Below, piece after piece: positions 31,933 through 40,919 of a stretch of DNA of 64,000 nucleotides (the stretch's first letter is position 1; every line of letters begins with the position of its first letter). Source of the DNA: Chitinophaga oryzae (GTDB lineage Bacteria; Bacteroidota; Bacteroidia; Chitinophagales; Chitinophagaceae); NCBI RefSeq assembly GCF_012516375.2, contig NZ_CP051204.2:2294001-2358000 (forward strand), written 5' to 3'. The translations under genes and the position numbers were made by a program. Below the pieces are notes generated by a model. The model saw nothing but the letters and a program-made list of their open reading frames with translations. It was not told where the DNA came from and searched no databases.

Positions 31933-33168
31933 ATGAGTGCAATCCGGAAAAGATTAGTGGTGGCCGGCGGCGGTGCGGCCGGTTTTTTTTGTGCGGTCAA
32001 CGCAGCGCGTTTATGCCCGTCGCTGGAGGTGGTGTTGCTGGAGAAAACCGGCAAGCTGCTGTCCAAAGTAAAGGTGAGTGGCGGCGGGCGGTGTAATGTG
32101 ACGCACAATGCGCCCGATATCACGTACATGACTAAACGTTATCCCCGCGGGCAACATTTTGTGCGGAAGGCTTTTTCCCGCTTTTTCGTGACGGATACTA
32201 TTGAATGGTACGCCGAAAGGGGCGTGCAACTGAAGGCGGAAGCAGACGGGCGGATGTTCCCGGTGACGGACGATTCACAAACGATCATCGATTGTTTGCT
32301 GCGGGAGGCGGACAAATACCACGTAAAGGTAGAAACCAATAAAGAAGTGACTACGATGGAAAAGAGCGCCGACGGGCGTTGGCAGCTGCAGTTGCAGGAT
32401 GGCCGCACGCTGACGGCGGATTTTGTCTGCGTGGCTGCCGGCGGATACGCGCAGGCCGGCAAGTTCGGCTGGCTGGCGCAGACAGGGCATACGTTCGTGC
32501 CACCGGCGCCTTCGCTGTTCACTTTCAATATGCCGAACAACCCCATTACCTCCCTGATGGGCGTGGCCTCTACGGCACAGGTGAAGGTTGCGGGTACCAG
32601 GCTACAGGAGACAGGCCCGGTGCTGATCACCCACTGGGGCATGAGCGGCCCGGCGATATTGCGCCTGTCGGCCTGGGGGGCCAGAGAGCTGCAAGCCATG
32701 CAATACACTTTTACGGCGGTGGTGAACTGGCTGCCCGATCACCATGAAAATTCGCTGAGGGAAGAATGGCCTTCCCTGCGCCAGGAACTGGGCAAACAGA
32801 AAATACATCATAAAAACCCGTTCGGGCTGCCGCAGCGGCTGTGGCAGTTCCTGCTGCTGCAGGCGGGCATCTCCGAAGATATGCGCTGGGCGGACGTTCC
32901 GGCGAAAGACCAGAACAGGTTCATGAAAATGCTGGTCAGCATGGAGTTTCCTGTAAAAGGCAAAACCACTTTTAAAGAAGAGTTTGTTACCTGCGGCGGT
33001 ATCACCCTCAGCGAAATAGATCCCTCCACTATGGAGAGCCGGCTGGCGCCCAACCTGTTTTTTGCCGGCGAAGTGATGGACGTAGACGGCATCACCGGCG
33101 GATTTAATTTCCAGCATGCCTGGACCAGCGGCTTTGTCGCCGCCACAGCAATCGCTGCAAAACTGTGA
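31933..33168 (+). CDS. HI0933/YhiN-family flavoprotein
   Basis: 411 residues, FAD-dependent oxidoreductase of the HI0933 (BaiN/YhiN) family. It has the Rossmann motif VVAGGGAAGFFCAVNAAR at the N-terminus, the family block VSGGGRCNVTHNAPD, and the C-terminal FAD segment FFAGEVMDVDGITGGFNFQH. The physiological reaction is not established for most members. It lies head-to-head with the MG2/plug gene and ends 6 bp before the convergent deoxynucleoside kinase. Confidence 0.92.
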   Translation: MSAIRKRLVVAGGGAAGFFCAVNAARLCPSLEVVLLEKTGKLLSKVKVSGGGRCNVTHNAPDITYMTKRYPRGQHFVRKAFSRFFVTDTIEWYAERGVQLKAEADGRMFPVTDDSQTIIDCLLREADKYHVKVETNKEVTTMEKSADGRWQLQLQDGRTLTADFVCVAAGGYAQAGKFGWLAQTGHTFVPPAPSLFTFNMPNNPITSLMGVASTAQVKVAGTRLQETGPVLITHWGMSGPAILRLSAWGARELQAMQYTFTAVVNWLPDHHENSLREEWPSLRQELGKQKIHHKNPFGLPQRLWQFLLLQAGISEDMRWADVPAKDQNRFMKMLVSMEFPVKGKTTFKEEFVTCGGITLSEIDPSTMESRLAPNLFFAGEVMDVDGITGGFNFQHAWTSGFVAATAIAAKL

Positions 33169-33174
33169 TCGTCA

Positions 33175-33804
33175 TCACAGTTTCAGATAGTGCATCCCCG
33201 GCTCATATTCTTTCTCCAGCGCGGCCAGCAGGCTTTTAAAGTCCTCCGGCTGCCGCAGGAAATCCACTTTGGTCGTATCGATAACGAGGGTACGGACGGG
33301 ATGCTGCCTGATATATTGCATGTACATATCATGCACATTGAGCAGGTAGTCGTCTGGTATATGCTGTTCGTAGGAACGGTTCCGGTGTTTGATATTCTCC
33401 TGCAGCCTGGCGACAGGCGCATTGAGGAATATCAGCAGCTCGGGCTGTACCAGCTGAGGGTTGATGATGTCAAAGAGTTTTTGATAGAGGGAATATTCTT
33501 CTTCCGGCAGGTTGATTTTGGCAAACAGGAGGCTTTTGATAAACAGGTAGTCGGAGATCACCACGTCTGAAAAGAGGTCTTTTGTTTGCAGCATCTCTTT
33601 CAGCTGTTTATATCTTTCCGCCATGAAAAACAGTTCCAGCGGAAAGGCGTATTGCTGCGGGCGTTCGTAGAAAAGCGGGAGGAAGGGATTATCGGCAAAC
33701 TCTTCGAGGATCAGTTTTGCAGAAAAATGTTTGGCCAGCATATTGGCCAGCGTGGTTTTTCCGGCGCCGATATTTCCTTCTATAGTAATGAATTTATAGT
33801 GCAT
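33175..33804 (-). CDS. Deoxynucleoside kinase
   Basis: 209 residues. Phosphorylates deoxynucleosides in the salvage pathway. Walker A IEGNIGAGKTTLANMLAKHF starts at residue 7. The EEFADNPFLPLFYERP segment and SDYLFIKSLLFAK (acidic-Arg region) fit the dNK/dGK/dAK family, and a lid-like Arg-rich loop (HRNRSYEQHIPDDYL) follows. Which base it prefers cannot be told. It sits downstream of folK, a pairing seen widely in Bacteroidota. Confidence 0.92.
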   Translation of the reverse strand: MHYKFITIEGNIGAGKTTLANMLAKHFSAKLILEEFADNPFLPLFYERPQQYAFPLELFFMAERYKQLKEMLQTKDLFSDVVISDYLFIKSLLFAKINLPEEEYSLYQKLFDIINPQLVQPELLIFLNAPVARLQENIKHRNRSYEQHIPDDYLLNVHDMYMQYIRQHPVRTLVIDTTKVDFLRQPEDFKSLLAALEKEYEPGMHYLKL

Positions 33805-33818
33805 GGATTAGAGTTTTT

Positions 33819-33940
33819 GCACGCAAAGCCGCTAAGCAGCAAAGCAGCAAAGATAAAGATTAGTTTGCGTCACAAGTAGGATGGTAAGATGATAGAAACT
33901 ATCATTCTTTGCGTCTTGGCTGCTTAGCTGCTTTGCGTGC
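33819..33940. repeat. CGCAAAG-family palindrome overlapping the folK 3' end
   Basis: Arms 33819-33844 and 33915-33940 are complementary with two mismatches (GCACGCAAAGCCGCTAAGCA and its complement). A separate small hairpin ATGATAG-AAA-CTATCAT (33889-33905) lies inside. It lacks the GCGAAGAC inner arm. The folK stop codon (33926-33924) is inside the right arm. Confidence 0.85.
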
Positions 33941-34418
33941 TCAGTTTAACAGCGCTCAGATCATCGGGACAGTCCTGCTGCAGCTGCCGCACGGTTTTGT
34001 GCAGCACAGGGTGCAGGTAGTCGGGCACGATTTCGGTCAGCGGTACCAGCACAAACTGGCGCAGATGCATCCGGGGATGTGGCAGTTTCAGTTCAGGAAG
34101 GGACAGGACCTCGTCATTGAAGAAGATCAGGTCGATGTCTATGACCCGTGCCCCCCATTTCTCCTGGCGGATACGGCCGATCCGGCGCTCGATGTCCAGC
34201 AGTGTATGCAACAGCGTTAGTGCATCCATACTGGTCTGTATTTCAACGGCCTGATTGAGATAGTCAGGCTGGTCTACGGAGCCCCACGGGGCGGTCTGGT
34301 ATAAGGCGGAGGTCTTCAGCACCTCTCCGGCGGATGCGCCGATGAGCGCTACTGCCTGTTGCAGGTTGGCGACACGGTCGCCCAGGTTGCCACCTATAAG
34401 TAATATTGCTGTATTCAT
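33924..34418 (-). CDS. folK: 2-amino-4-hydroxy-6-hydroxymethyldihydropteridine pyrophosphokinase
   Basis: 164 residues (HPPK), transfers pyrophosphate from ATP to the pterin in folate synthesis. Seen: ILLIGGNLGDRVANLQQAVA, the substrate block TAPWGSVDQPDYLNQAVEI, and the catalytic metal/ATP signature GARVIDIDLIFFND. The start at 34418 is chosen because a -7 box (34441-34434) lies inside a longer frame. The C-terminal STQSS and stop are encoded by the arm of a palindromic repeat, beyond the end of the conserved domain. Confidence 0.95.
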   Translation of the reverse strand: MNTAILLIGGNLGDRVANLQQAVALIGASAGEVLKTSALYQTAPWGSVDQPDYLNQAVEIQTSMDALTLLHTLLDIERRIGRIRQEKWGARVIDIDLIFFNDEVLSLPELKLPHPRMHLRQFVLVPLTEIVPDYLHPVLHKTVRQLQQDCPDDLSAVKLSTQSS

Positions 34419-34433
34419 GTATATTCTGAAGCC

Positions 34434-34460
34434 CAAAAGTAGCCATATTCCGTATTTTTG
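34434..34460. promoter_or_regulatory. Divergent -7 boxes for folK and sppA
   Basis: TACTTTTG on the minus strand (34441-34434) points to folK, 15 nt before its ATG. TATTTTTG on the plus strand (34453-34460) points to sppA, 44 nt before its ATG. No strong -33 elements are seen. Confidence 0.5.
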
Positions 34461-34504
34461 AAAAAATGTATCTTTCCATTTCCCTTTCATTTTAACTAAA
34501 ACGT

Positions 34505-36256
34505 ATGCGTTTCTTTAAAACTTTCCTTGCAGCGCTCCTGGCCTTCATCGTTTTTACGGGCCTCTGCTTCCTGGTGCTGCTGATGATCATCGGGAGAGCC
34601 ATTTCCCGCGAGCCTGTGACGATTTCCCCCAATGCCGTGCTGGTGATGAAAACCAGCCAGGCCTTTAACGAACAGAAAGTGGTGAACCCCGTGGCTTCTT
34701 TTATGGGAGATGAGTCTTCCGAAATCCCCGGCCTGTTTCAGGCGGTAAGGCTTATCCAGCATGCTGCCACCGACGACAATATTAAAGGTATTTACCTGAA
34801 GGTAGATGGTAGCGGCAACGGCTTCGCCGGCACGGAAGAGCTGCGCAACGCCATCCTGCGTTTCCGTAAGTCCGGTAAATTTGTATATGCCTATGGCGAA
34901 GTGATGTCCCAGCAAGGCTACTACCTCGCCAGCGCAGCCGACAAGGTGTTCCTTAACCCCAAGGGAGGCATTGATTTCAGCGGCTTTTCCACACAGGTGA
35001 CATTTTTGAAGGGGACACTGGAGAAACTGGAGATACAACCTGAAATTTTCTACTGCGGCAAATTCAAAAGCGCTACCGAACCCCTCCGCGAAACACAGAT
35101 GACGGAGGCCAACCGCGTACAAACCCATCAGTTCCTTGGACAGCTGTATGGCAATTACCTCCATGGCATCGCCCAGGCCCGCAGGCTGGATACCGCCACC
35201 CTGCATGGTTATGCCAACGAAAACCTGGTCCGCGAATCGTCAGACGCGCTGAAATACAAACTGGTAGACGCGCTTAAATATGATGATGAGGTAGTGAGTG
35301 AACTGAAAAATAAAACCGGTGTCAAAAGCGATGAAGACCTCAACCTGGTTTCCTTCCTGAAATACAACAGCGCGGTAACCCTCAGCAACGGCACCAGCGA
35401 AAATAAAATCGCCGTGATTTATGCTCAGGGAGACATCATCAGCGGTGAATCCGAAAAACAGACCACCATCGCCAGTGAAGACTATATCTACAGCATCCGC
35501 AAGGCAAGGGAAGACAAGAAAGTAAAAGCCATCCTTTTCCGGGTAAACTCCGGCGGCGGTAGCGCGCTGGCTTCTGAGGTGATCTGGCGCGAGTTGTCCC
35601 TGGCAAAGAAGGTAAAACCTGTAGTCGTGTCTATGGGCGATTTTGCCGCCTCCGGCGGATATTATATCTCCTGCATGGCAGACAGCATCTTTGCGCAGCC
35701 CAACACGTTGACCGGCTCCATCGGGGTATTCGGTATCATGTTTAACATGGAGAACTTCTTCAAAAATAAACTGGGCGTAACGTTCGACGGTGTTAAAACA
35801 GCGCCTTATGCCGACCTGGGCACGATGTCCCGGCCGCTGAACGATGTGGAGAAACGTTTTATCCAGGATGGCGTGGACAGCATCTACGCTTCCTTTAAAT
35901 CAAGGGTGGTAGCCGGCCGCAAGCTGGACGCCGCCGTGGTGGACAGCATAGCGCAAGGCCGTGTATGGAGCGGTACTGATGCGCTGAAGCTCGGACTGGT
36001 GGACCGTATCGGGGGGCTGAACGAGGCGCTGAATTGCGCCGCCCGCCTGGCTAAAGTGTCCGATTACAGGATGGTGGAGTATCCGGAAGTCAAAGACAAA
36101 CTGTTCCGCTTGCTGAAGAATGTAGGCGGAGAAGTACAGGAGAGCATGGTGAAAAGAGAAATGGGCGTGAACTACGACCTGTACCAGCAACTGAAAGCCA
36201 TCCAGCATATCCCCGGGGATATACAGGCCAAACTGCCTTTTATTTATAAATTTTAA
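34505..36256 (+). CDS. sppA: Signal peptide peptidase SppA (67-kDa type)
   Basis: 583 residues, a membrane-anchored serine protease that degrades cleaved signal peptides. One N-terminal transmembrane helix (FLAALLAFIVFTGLCFLVLL) precedes two tandem ClpP-like domains, as in the E. coli long form. The general-base Lys is in FKSATEPLRETQM and the nucleophile Ser is in DFAASGGYYISCMADSIFAQ. Both catalytic residues are present. It is followed by a strong terminator, and its promoter region is shared with divergent folK. Confidence 0.94.
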   Translation: MRFFKTFLAALLAFIVFTGLCFLVLLMIIGRAISREPVTISPNAVLVMKTSQAFNEQKVVNPVASFMGDESSEIPGLFQAVRLIQHAATDDNIKGIYLKVDGSGNGFAGTEELRNAILRFRKSGKFVYAYGEVMSQQGYYLASAADKVFLNPKGGIDFSGFSTQVTFLKGTLEKLEIQPEIFYCGKFKSATEPLRETQMTEANRVQTHQFLGQLYGNYLHGIAQARRLDTATLHGYANENLVRESSDALKYKLVDALKYDDEVVSELKNKTGVKSDEDLNLVSFLKYNSAVTLSNGTSENKIAVIYAQGDIISGESEKQTTIASEDYIYSIRKAREDKKVKAILFRVNSGGGSALASEVIWRELSLAKKVKPVVVSMGDFAASGGYYISCMADSIFAQPNTLTGSIGVFGIMFNMENFFKNKLGVTFDGVKTAPYADLGTMSRPLNDVEKRFIQDGVDSIYASFKSRVVAGRKLDAAVVDSIAQGRVWSGTDALKLGLVDRIGGLNEALNCAARLAKVSDYRMVEYPEVKDKLFRLLKNVGGEVQESMVKREMGVNYDLYQQLKAIQHIPGDIQAKLPFIYKF

Positions 36257-36276
36257 GATTTATAAATTTTGTTATT

Positions 36277-36312
36277 GGGGGATGAACAACCGTTGTTCAT
36301 CCCCCTTTTTTT
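36277..36312 (+). terminator. Terminator of sppA
   Basis: A long hairpin, GGGGGATGAACAAC with GTTGTTCATCCCCC, then seven T residues. It begins 20 bp after the sppA stop. Confidence 0.95.
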
Positions 36313-36549
36313 AGTCTGCCCTGACATTAAAATCCACTTAAAAATTACCCGGTCATCTCCCCCGATATCATCTCCGGGAGGTAAAAACACTAAAAAACAT
36401 CAAAAAAGCAGTCAAAAAGCGATAAAAACGGGCGAAAACAACCCAAAACTACCTTTAGCCGGGAAAAGCGCCCGAAAGCAACGGGAAAAATCGGGCAGAG
36501 CGTCAATTTTTTGAGTAGTTTTACGGGATTTTTAACAAACGAGACTCAG
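36313..36549. other. Intergenic region before the ABC-2 permease
   Basis: A 237-bp A-rich, pyrimidine-poor stretch with many AAAAAGC/AAAACG runs (36380-36480). It has no reading frame with coding character and no consensus promoter. TTTTTTG (36508-36514) followed by TAGTTTTA is only a weak promoter candidate. Confidence 0.3.
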
Positions 36550-37656
36550 ATGAATGGAGTGAAGTACAGCCAATGGAGGGCCATGCTGGCTATAACAAAA
36601 GGAAGTTTAAGAGGTATTTTCAGAAGCCCTTCAGCGGTGGTTTTTAGCCTGGGATTCCCGCTTGTGTTCATTCTCGTATTCGGATTTATTGGTGGCGGCA
36701 GTGTATCCGTGAAAGTGGGGGTTGACAGGCGTACCGACATCAACAGCCGGTTTTTTGAAGGATTGTCAAAGGTGAAAACGCTGAAACTGGTGACCGACCA
36801 GCCGGCGGCAGAGATGGAGGACGACCTGAAGAAGGGCCGTATCACCGCCATCCTGAATATTGTACCGCAGCAGGGAGCCGACAGCCGGCCTCATTTCCAG
36901 GTAAATATCAAAACATCCACGGCTTCCGATGCCAGCAAAAAAGCTATTTTGTTGTCGGTATTGAAAGAAGTGACCGCCCGTATCGATGACCAGGTGTACC
37001 CACGTGCTTCCGTGGCGACTTTCACTACAGAAGAGATACCCGGGCGTGTTTTCAAAACCATTGACTTTATACTGCCCGGCCAGCTGGGTTTTGCGCTGAT
37101 GAGCGCTGCCGTTTTCGGCACTGCCTTCCTGTTCTACAGTTTAAGGCAGACATTAGTCTTAAAACGTTTCTTCGCCACGCCGATCAAGCGTACCTATATA
37201 GTACTGGCAGAGGCTTTCAGCCGAATGATTTTCCAGTTGATCAGTTCCGTGGTGATTATCGGCCTGGGACATTTTGCTTTCGGTTTTACGCTGGTGCACG
37301 GCTGGGTTACTTTCATGGAAATGCTGGTGTTGTCTGTTTTCGGGCTGCTGGTATTCATGGGCTTCGGCTTTGTGGTGAGCAGCATCGCCAAAAATGAAAG
37401 CACCATACCTCCCCTGGCCAATATCGTGACGCTGCCACAGTTCCTGCTGGCAGGCACCTTTTTCCCGATAGACTCTTTCCCTGCCTGGCTGCAGCCTATC
37501 TGTAAGGTGATGCCGCTGACCTACCTGATTGATGCCCTGCGTAAAGTGGCGTTTGAAGGGCAGCACCTGTGGCATGTAGGCTGGGACATCGCTATTTTAA
37601 CGCTCTGGGGAGTAGTGGTATATGCCGTGGCGATCAAAGTATTCCGTTGGGAGTAG
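36550..37656 (+). CDS. ABC-2 type transporter permease
   Basis: 368 residues with the ABC-2 permease topology. There is one N-terminal transmembrane helix (VVFSLGFPLVFILVFGFIGG), a large external domain (about 50-170), then five C-terminal helices ending in GWDIAILTLWGVVVYAVAIK. The conserved LPGQLGFALMSAAVFG and LAGTFFPIDSFPAWLQPICK motifs resemble drug- or polysaccharide-export permeases (YhhJ/DrrB-like). No ATPase is encoded in the window, so the partner must be elsewhere. The start at 36550 (MNGVKYSQWRAML) is preferred over 36511. Confidence 0.87.
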   Translation: MNGVKYSQWRAMLAITKGSLRGIFRSPSAVVFSLGFPLVFILVFGFIGGGSVSVKVGVDRRTDINSRFFEGLSKVKTLKLVTDQPAAEMEDDLKKGRITAILNIVPQQGADSRPHFQVNIKTSTASDASKKAILLSVLKEVTARIDDQVYPRASVATFTTEEIPGRVFKTIDFILPGQLGFALMSAAVFGTAFLFYSLRQTLVLKRFFATPIKRTYIVLAEAFSRMIFQLISSVVIIGLGHFAFGFTLVHGWVTFMEMLVLSVFGLLVFMGFGFVVSSIAKNESTIPPLANIVTLPQFLLAGTFFPIDSFPAWLQPICKVMPLTYLIDALRKVAFEGQHLWHVGWDIAILTLWGVVVYAVAIKVFRWE

Positions 37657-37678
37657 CTGTGTTTTTTTATTAGCTTTG
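37647..37678 (+). promoter_or_regulatory. Promoter of the SRPBCC pair
   Basis: TTG at 37647-37649, a 21-nt spacer, and TAGCTTTG at 37671-37678. It overlaps the permease stop, with a leader of about 15 nt to the ATG at 37699. Confidence 0.65.
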
Positions 37679-37698
37679 GCTTACCTAAAATCAGCTAC

Positions 37699-38232
37699 AT
37701 GCAGGCCTTTTTTATTCTTCTGGGGGCGTTGATCGTCCTGGTATTGGGGCTTTTCATATTCAGCTTGTTTCTTCCCCCTATGGTCAAAGTGGAGCGTTCG
37801 CTCATGATTCCTGCGCCGGCAGCAAGGATCTTCCCGCTCATCAACGTAGTCCGCAACTGGGAGTTGTGGTCGCCCTGGAAAGAGCTCGACCCCGATATGG
37901 CTATTACCTACGGCGAGAAAGACAGCGGTACCGGCGCCAGCTACAGCTGGAAGAGCCATCACCGCAATATCGGCAACGGTCATATGACCATCACGGAATC
38001 CCGGCCCGGGCAATATATCGCCACAGATACCGACTTTATGCGGATGGGCATCGCCAAAGGCACTTTCCGGCTGGACCCCGTTGGGGAAGGCACGCTGGTC
38101 AGCTGGAGCATGACCTGCAATATGGGCCAGCATCCGCTGAGGAAAGTAATGGGACTGATGATGGACAAATGGGTGGGGCAGGACTTTGAAAAAGGACTGG
38201 AAGGAATCAAAAGATTAGTAGTTCGTAATTAA
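37699..38232 (+). CDS. Membrane-anchored SRPBCC/polyketide-cyclase-like protein 1
   Basis: 177 residues: an N-terminal transmembrane helix (FILLGALIVLVLGLFIFSLF), then a START/SRPBCC helix-grip domain (VERSLMIPAPAARIFPLINV; WSPWKELDPDMAITYGEKDS). Such domains bind hydrophobic ligands, but no ligand is known here. It is followed 8 bp later by a paralogue with the same layout, so the two form an operon. Confidence 0.82.
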   Translation: MQAFFILLGALIVLVLGLFIFSLFLPPMVKVERSLMIPAPAARIFPLINVVRNWELWSPWKELDPDMAITYGEKDSGTGASYSWKSHHRNIGNGHMTITESRPGQYIATDTDFMRMGIAKGTFRLDPVGEGTLVSWSMTCNMGQHPLRKVMGLMMDKWVGQDFEKGLEGIKRLVVRN

Positions 38233-38240
38233 ACAGCATT

Positions 38241-38768
38241 ATGCGTCTTTTTAAATTGTTAGGCATCAGCATCGTTGTACTGGGCATTTTTGTATTGCTG
38301 TTGTCGCTGATGTTTCCCTCTACCGCCGTGGTAGAACGTACCGGGGTGATCCAGGCGCCCATCGACTCTGTCTATGCACAGATCAACAACCTTAAAGCCT
38401 GGGAAAACTGGAACCCATGGAGCCGCCCGGATACGACCGCTCAACTCGTGTACTCCGCACAAACCGCCGGCGCCGGCGCTTCCTACAGCTGGGCGGGACA
38501 GTTCAACAGTGGTAAAGTCACCATCGTTGACAGTGAGGCCGACAAAGGCGTACATTATACCCTGGACATCAAAAATATGCGCCCGGTAAAAGGGGGTATT
38601 GAACTGAAACCCAGCGTCGACGGCAAAGGCACTGCTATCTTCTGGCATATGGAGATAAAACTGGGCCTGGCGCCCTGGTGGAAGCTCCGGGGCTTCCTGG
38701 CCGACCGTATTTACGGCCCTGCCATGGCCGACGGGCTCACCCGCCTCAGCCGGCTTTGCGAACAGTAG
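38241..38768 (+). CDS. Membrane-anchored SRPBCC/polyketide-cyclase-like protein 2
   Basis: 175 residues with the same architecture as its upstream neighbour: a transmembrane helix (LGISIVVLGIFVLLLSLMF) and an SRPBCC domain (VERTGVIQAPIDSVYAQINN; WENWNPWSRPDTTAQLVYS; GAGASYSWAGQF). Shared spacing of WSPW/WNPW and GASYSW shows a tandem duplication. Its stop is followed by a CCCAAATA tandem repeat. Confidence 0.82.
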   Translation: MRLFKLLGISIVVLGIFVLLLSLMFPSTAVVERTGVIQAPIDSVYAQINNLKAWENWNPWSRPDTTAQLVYSAQTAGAGASYSWAGQFNSGKVTIVDSEADKGVHYTLDIKNMRPVKGGIELKPSVDGKGTAIFWHMEIKLGLAPWWKLRGFLADRIYGPAMADGLTRLSRLCEQ

Positions 38769-38778
38769 CCGTTTAATC

Positions 38779-38880
38779 ATTTGGGTATTTGGTTATTTAG
38801 GTTTTTGGTTTATTTTAATTAATGGCCAAATACCCAAATACCCAAATACCCAAATACCCAAATACCCAAATAACTAAATA
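38779..38880. repeat. CCCAAATA tandem repeat with an inverted left arm
   Basis: Five perfect CCCAAATA units (38833-38872) with degenerate copies on both sides, preceded by a complementary TTGGGTATTTGG-type arm (38781-38792). Together they can fold into a long AT-rich hairpin. It is downstream of the SRPBCC pair and in front of the DUF2911 gene. Confidence 0.85.
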
Positions 38881-38980
38881 ATTAAATTTTGCCATTTATC
38901 CAATAATTAAAGGTGGAGCAGTTTAATAGTTCTAAATTGTTGTCATTACCTCATTCCTCAACAAAAAAACTACATCTGCA

Positions 38981-39475
38981 ATGAAACACCTTTTATTGGC
39001 TGCTTTCTTCTGTATGGCCACCACACTCGGTTTTGCCCAGGAAAAAGCCAGAAAAAGCCCACATGTAAACGTAGAAAATAAAGACATTAAAGTGGTGTAT
39101 GGTCAGCCATCCAAAAAAGGACGGGTGATCTTCGGCACCCTCGAGCCTTTTGGCAAAGTATGGCGTACCGGCGCTGACGAAGCGACCGAAATCACTTTCA
39201 AAAAAGACGTGGTATTCGGTGGTAAACCGGTGAAAGCAGGTACCTACACGCTCTTTTCTATTCCTGATCCCAAAACATGGACCGTTATCCTGAACAGTAA
39301 ACTGGGACAATGGGGCGCCTACGACTATGATAAAGTAAAAGGCCAGGACGTGGTATCGGTGAAAGTACCCCGCGAAACACTGAAAACACCGGTGGAAAAA
39401 CTGACTTTCACGTTGCCGGCCAATGCGGTGGTGTTTGAGTGGGATGATACGAAAGTATCTGTACCTGTTAAGTAA
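38981..39475 (+). CDS. Secreted DUF2911 family protein
   Basis: 164 residues with a signal peptide (MKHLLLAAFFCMATTLGFAQ, cleavage after about residue 20). The DUF2911 core is clear: YGQPSKKGRVIFGTLEPFGK, VWRTGADEATEITF and AGTYTLFSIPDPKTWTVILN. The domain is frequent in Bacteroidota and uncharacterised. It lies alone between two intergenic repeats and converges on bioA. Confidence 0.88.
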   Translation: MKHLLLAAFFCMATTLGFAQEKARKSPHVNVENKDIKVVYGQPSKKGRVIFGTLEPFGKVWRTGADEATEITFKKDVVFGGKPVKAGTYTLFSIPDPKTWTVILNSKLGQWGAYDYDKVKGQDVVSVKVPRETLKTPVEKLTFTLPANAVVFEWDDTKVSVPVK

Positions 39476-39500
39476 TTGACGCTCGCCGGCTCGCTTGGTT

Positions 39501-39642
39501 CACGCAAAGGCGCTAAGCAGCAAAGAGCGCAAAGATTTTTTAAGAAAGCAAAGGGGCGAAGATCAAATTTGATCTTCGCCCCTTTGCTTTCTTTGTTTTC
39601 TTATTTTTCTCTTTGCGCTCTTTGCTGCTTAGCGCCTTTGCG
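39501..39642. repeat. CGCAAAG/GCGAAGAC-family palindrome overlapping the bioA 3' end
   Basis: The outer arms 39503-39535 and 39610-39642 are perfectly complementary over 33 bp (CGCAAAGGCGCTAAGCAGCA...). The interior 39542-39593 is itself a perfect 52-bp palindrome (AAGCAAAGGGGCGAAGATC...). The bioA stop codon lies in the right outer arm, so the last bioA codons (SQRR) are repeat sequence. Confidence 0.95.
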
Positions 39643-40915
39643 AGACAAGTTCGCGGATGCTTTCATAAACAGCCGCCAGCTGATCGTCCGTAATACAATA
39701 AGGAGGCAGGATGTACAGCGTATTGCCCAACGGGCGGAGCATGATCCGTTTGGCCCGGAAAAAGCGGTGGAGATGGTCCGCCAGCTGGTTCGTATATCCG
39801 TCGGCGTTATCGGTCACCAGTTCAAACGCCAGGATGGTTCCCAGGAGGCGTGCATTTTTAACGACGCTTACCTGTTGCAGTTCTTCCAGGAACTGCCGGT
39901 GATTTTCGTGTATCCGCTGCCGGTTGAGCGCGCAGGCCGGGTCGGTAAAGAGGTCGAGGCTGGCGAGGGCTACGGTGCATGCCAGCGGATTGGCTGTAAA
40001 GGAATGCCCGTGGAACAGCGTTTTCAGTTTATCGTTGGAAAGGAACGCTTCATAGATATCGCTGGTGCAGGTGGTGATGCCCAGTGCCATGCTGCCGCCG
40101 GTAAGCCCTTTGGAGAGGCATATCATATCGGGGGCGGTCTGCATGTATTCCATGGCGAAGTTCCTGCCTGTTCTGCCAAAGCCGGTCATCACCTCGTCGG
40201 CTATCAGCAGGATCTGCTGTTGCCGGCAGTATTGCAGGAGTTGTTCAAAGCCGTCCCTGTCATACATCACCATACCACCGGAGCCCTGTAGCAGCGGCTC
40301 GAAGATAAACGCTGCTATCTGGTCGGGCTGTTGCGCCGCTATGGAGGCGACGATCGCCGAGGCATTACCGGAGGTGGGCACATCCAGGAAGTGTACTTCA
40401 AAAAGAAAATTATCGAATACGCGGGTGAACACGCTGCGTCCGCTGACGCTCATGGCGCCGAAGGTATCGCCATGGTAGGCGTTCTTAAAAGCGATGATTT
40501 TGTTGCGCTGTTGTCCTTTGTTATGCCAGTATTGCAGTGCCATTTTAATGGCTACCTCCACGGCGGTGGAGCCGTTGTCGGAATAGAACACACGGCGCTG
40601 GTTGGCAGGTAAGACCTGTAGCAGCCTTTCCGCGAGGTTTACCGCCGGCGGATGTGTATAACCGGCGAAGATGCAGTGTTGCAGCTGCAGCGCCTGTGCT
40701 GCCAGCTGCTGTGCTATATGCGGATGGGCATGACCGTGAATGTTGACCCACCAGCTGGAGGTGGCGTCTATATAGGCGTTGTTATCTTCATCATACAAAC
40801 AGGCGCCTTCGCCGCGAACAATGCCGATAGGAGCAGGAGCAGTCTGCATCTGGGTATATGGGTGCCAGATCACTTCGAGGTCTCTGGCAGACAGGTTTCC
40901 TTTAATTGTTGACAT
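39629..40915 (-). CDS. bioA: Adenosylmethionine-8-amino-7-oxononanoate aminotransferase
   Basis: 428 residues, PLP-dependent class III aminotransferase of biotin synthesis (KAPA to DAPA). Seen: the substrate-binding WHPYTQMQTAP at the N-terminus, SSWWVNIHGHAHP, a TAVEVAIKMALQYW block, the Asp of IADEVMTGFGRTG, and the PLP Lys in CLSKGLTGGSMALG. No other bio genes are nearby. The final residues (VSQRR) come from a palindromic-repeat arm. A TACATTTG box ends 4 nt before the ATG. Confidence 0.95.
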   Translation of the reverse strand: MSTIKGNLSARDLEVIWHPYTQMQTAPAPIGIVRGEGACLYDEDNNAYIDATSSWWVNIHGHAHPHIAQQLAAQALQLQHCIFAGYTHPPAVNLAERLLQVLPANQRRVFYSDNGSTAVEVAIKMALQYWHNKGQQRNKIIAFKNAYHGDTFGAMSVSGRSVFTRVFDNFLFEVHFLDVPTSGNASAIVASIAAQQPDQIAAFIFEPLLQGSGGMVMYDRDGFEQLLQYCRQQQILLIADEVMTGFGRTGRNFAMEYMQTAPDMICLSKGLTGGSMALGITTCTSDIYEAFLSNDKLKTLFHGHSFTANPLACTVALASLDLFTDPACALNRQRIHENHRQFLEELQQVSVVKNARLLGTILAFELVTDNADGYTNQLADHLHRFFRAKRIMLRPLGNTLYILPPYCITDDQLAAVYESIRELVSQRR

Positions 40916-40919
40916 GGGG

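Noticed and set aside
5494..39642. CRISPR array from repeated CGCAAAG/AATTACG units
   Set aside because: Copies are far apart, palindromic and have no regular spacer pattern or cas genes.
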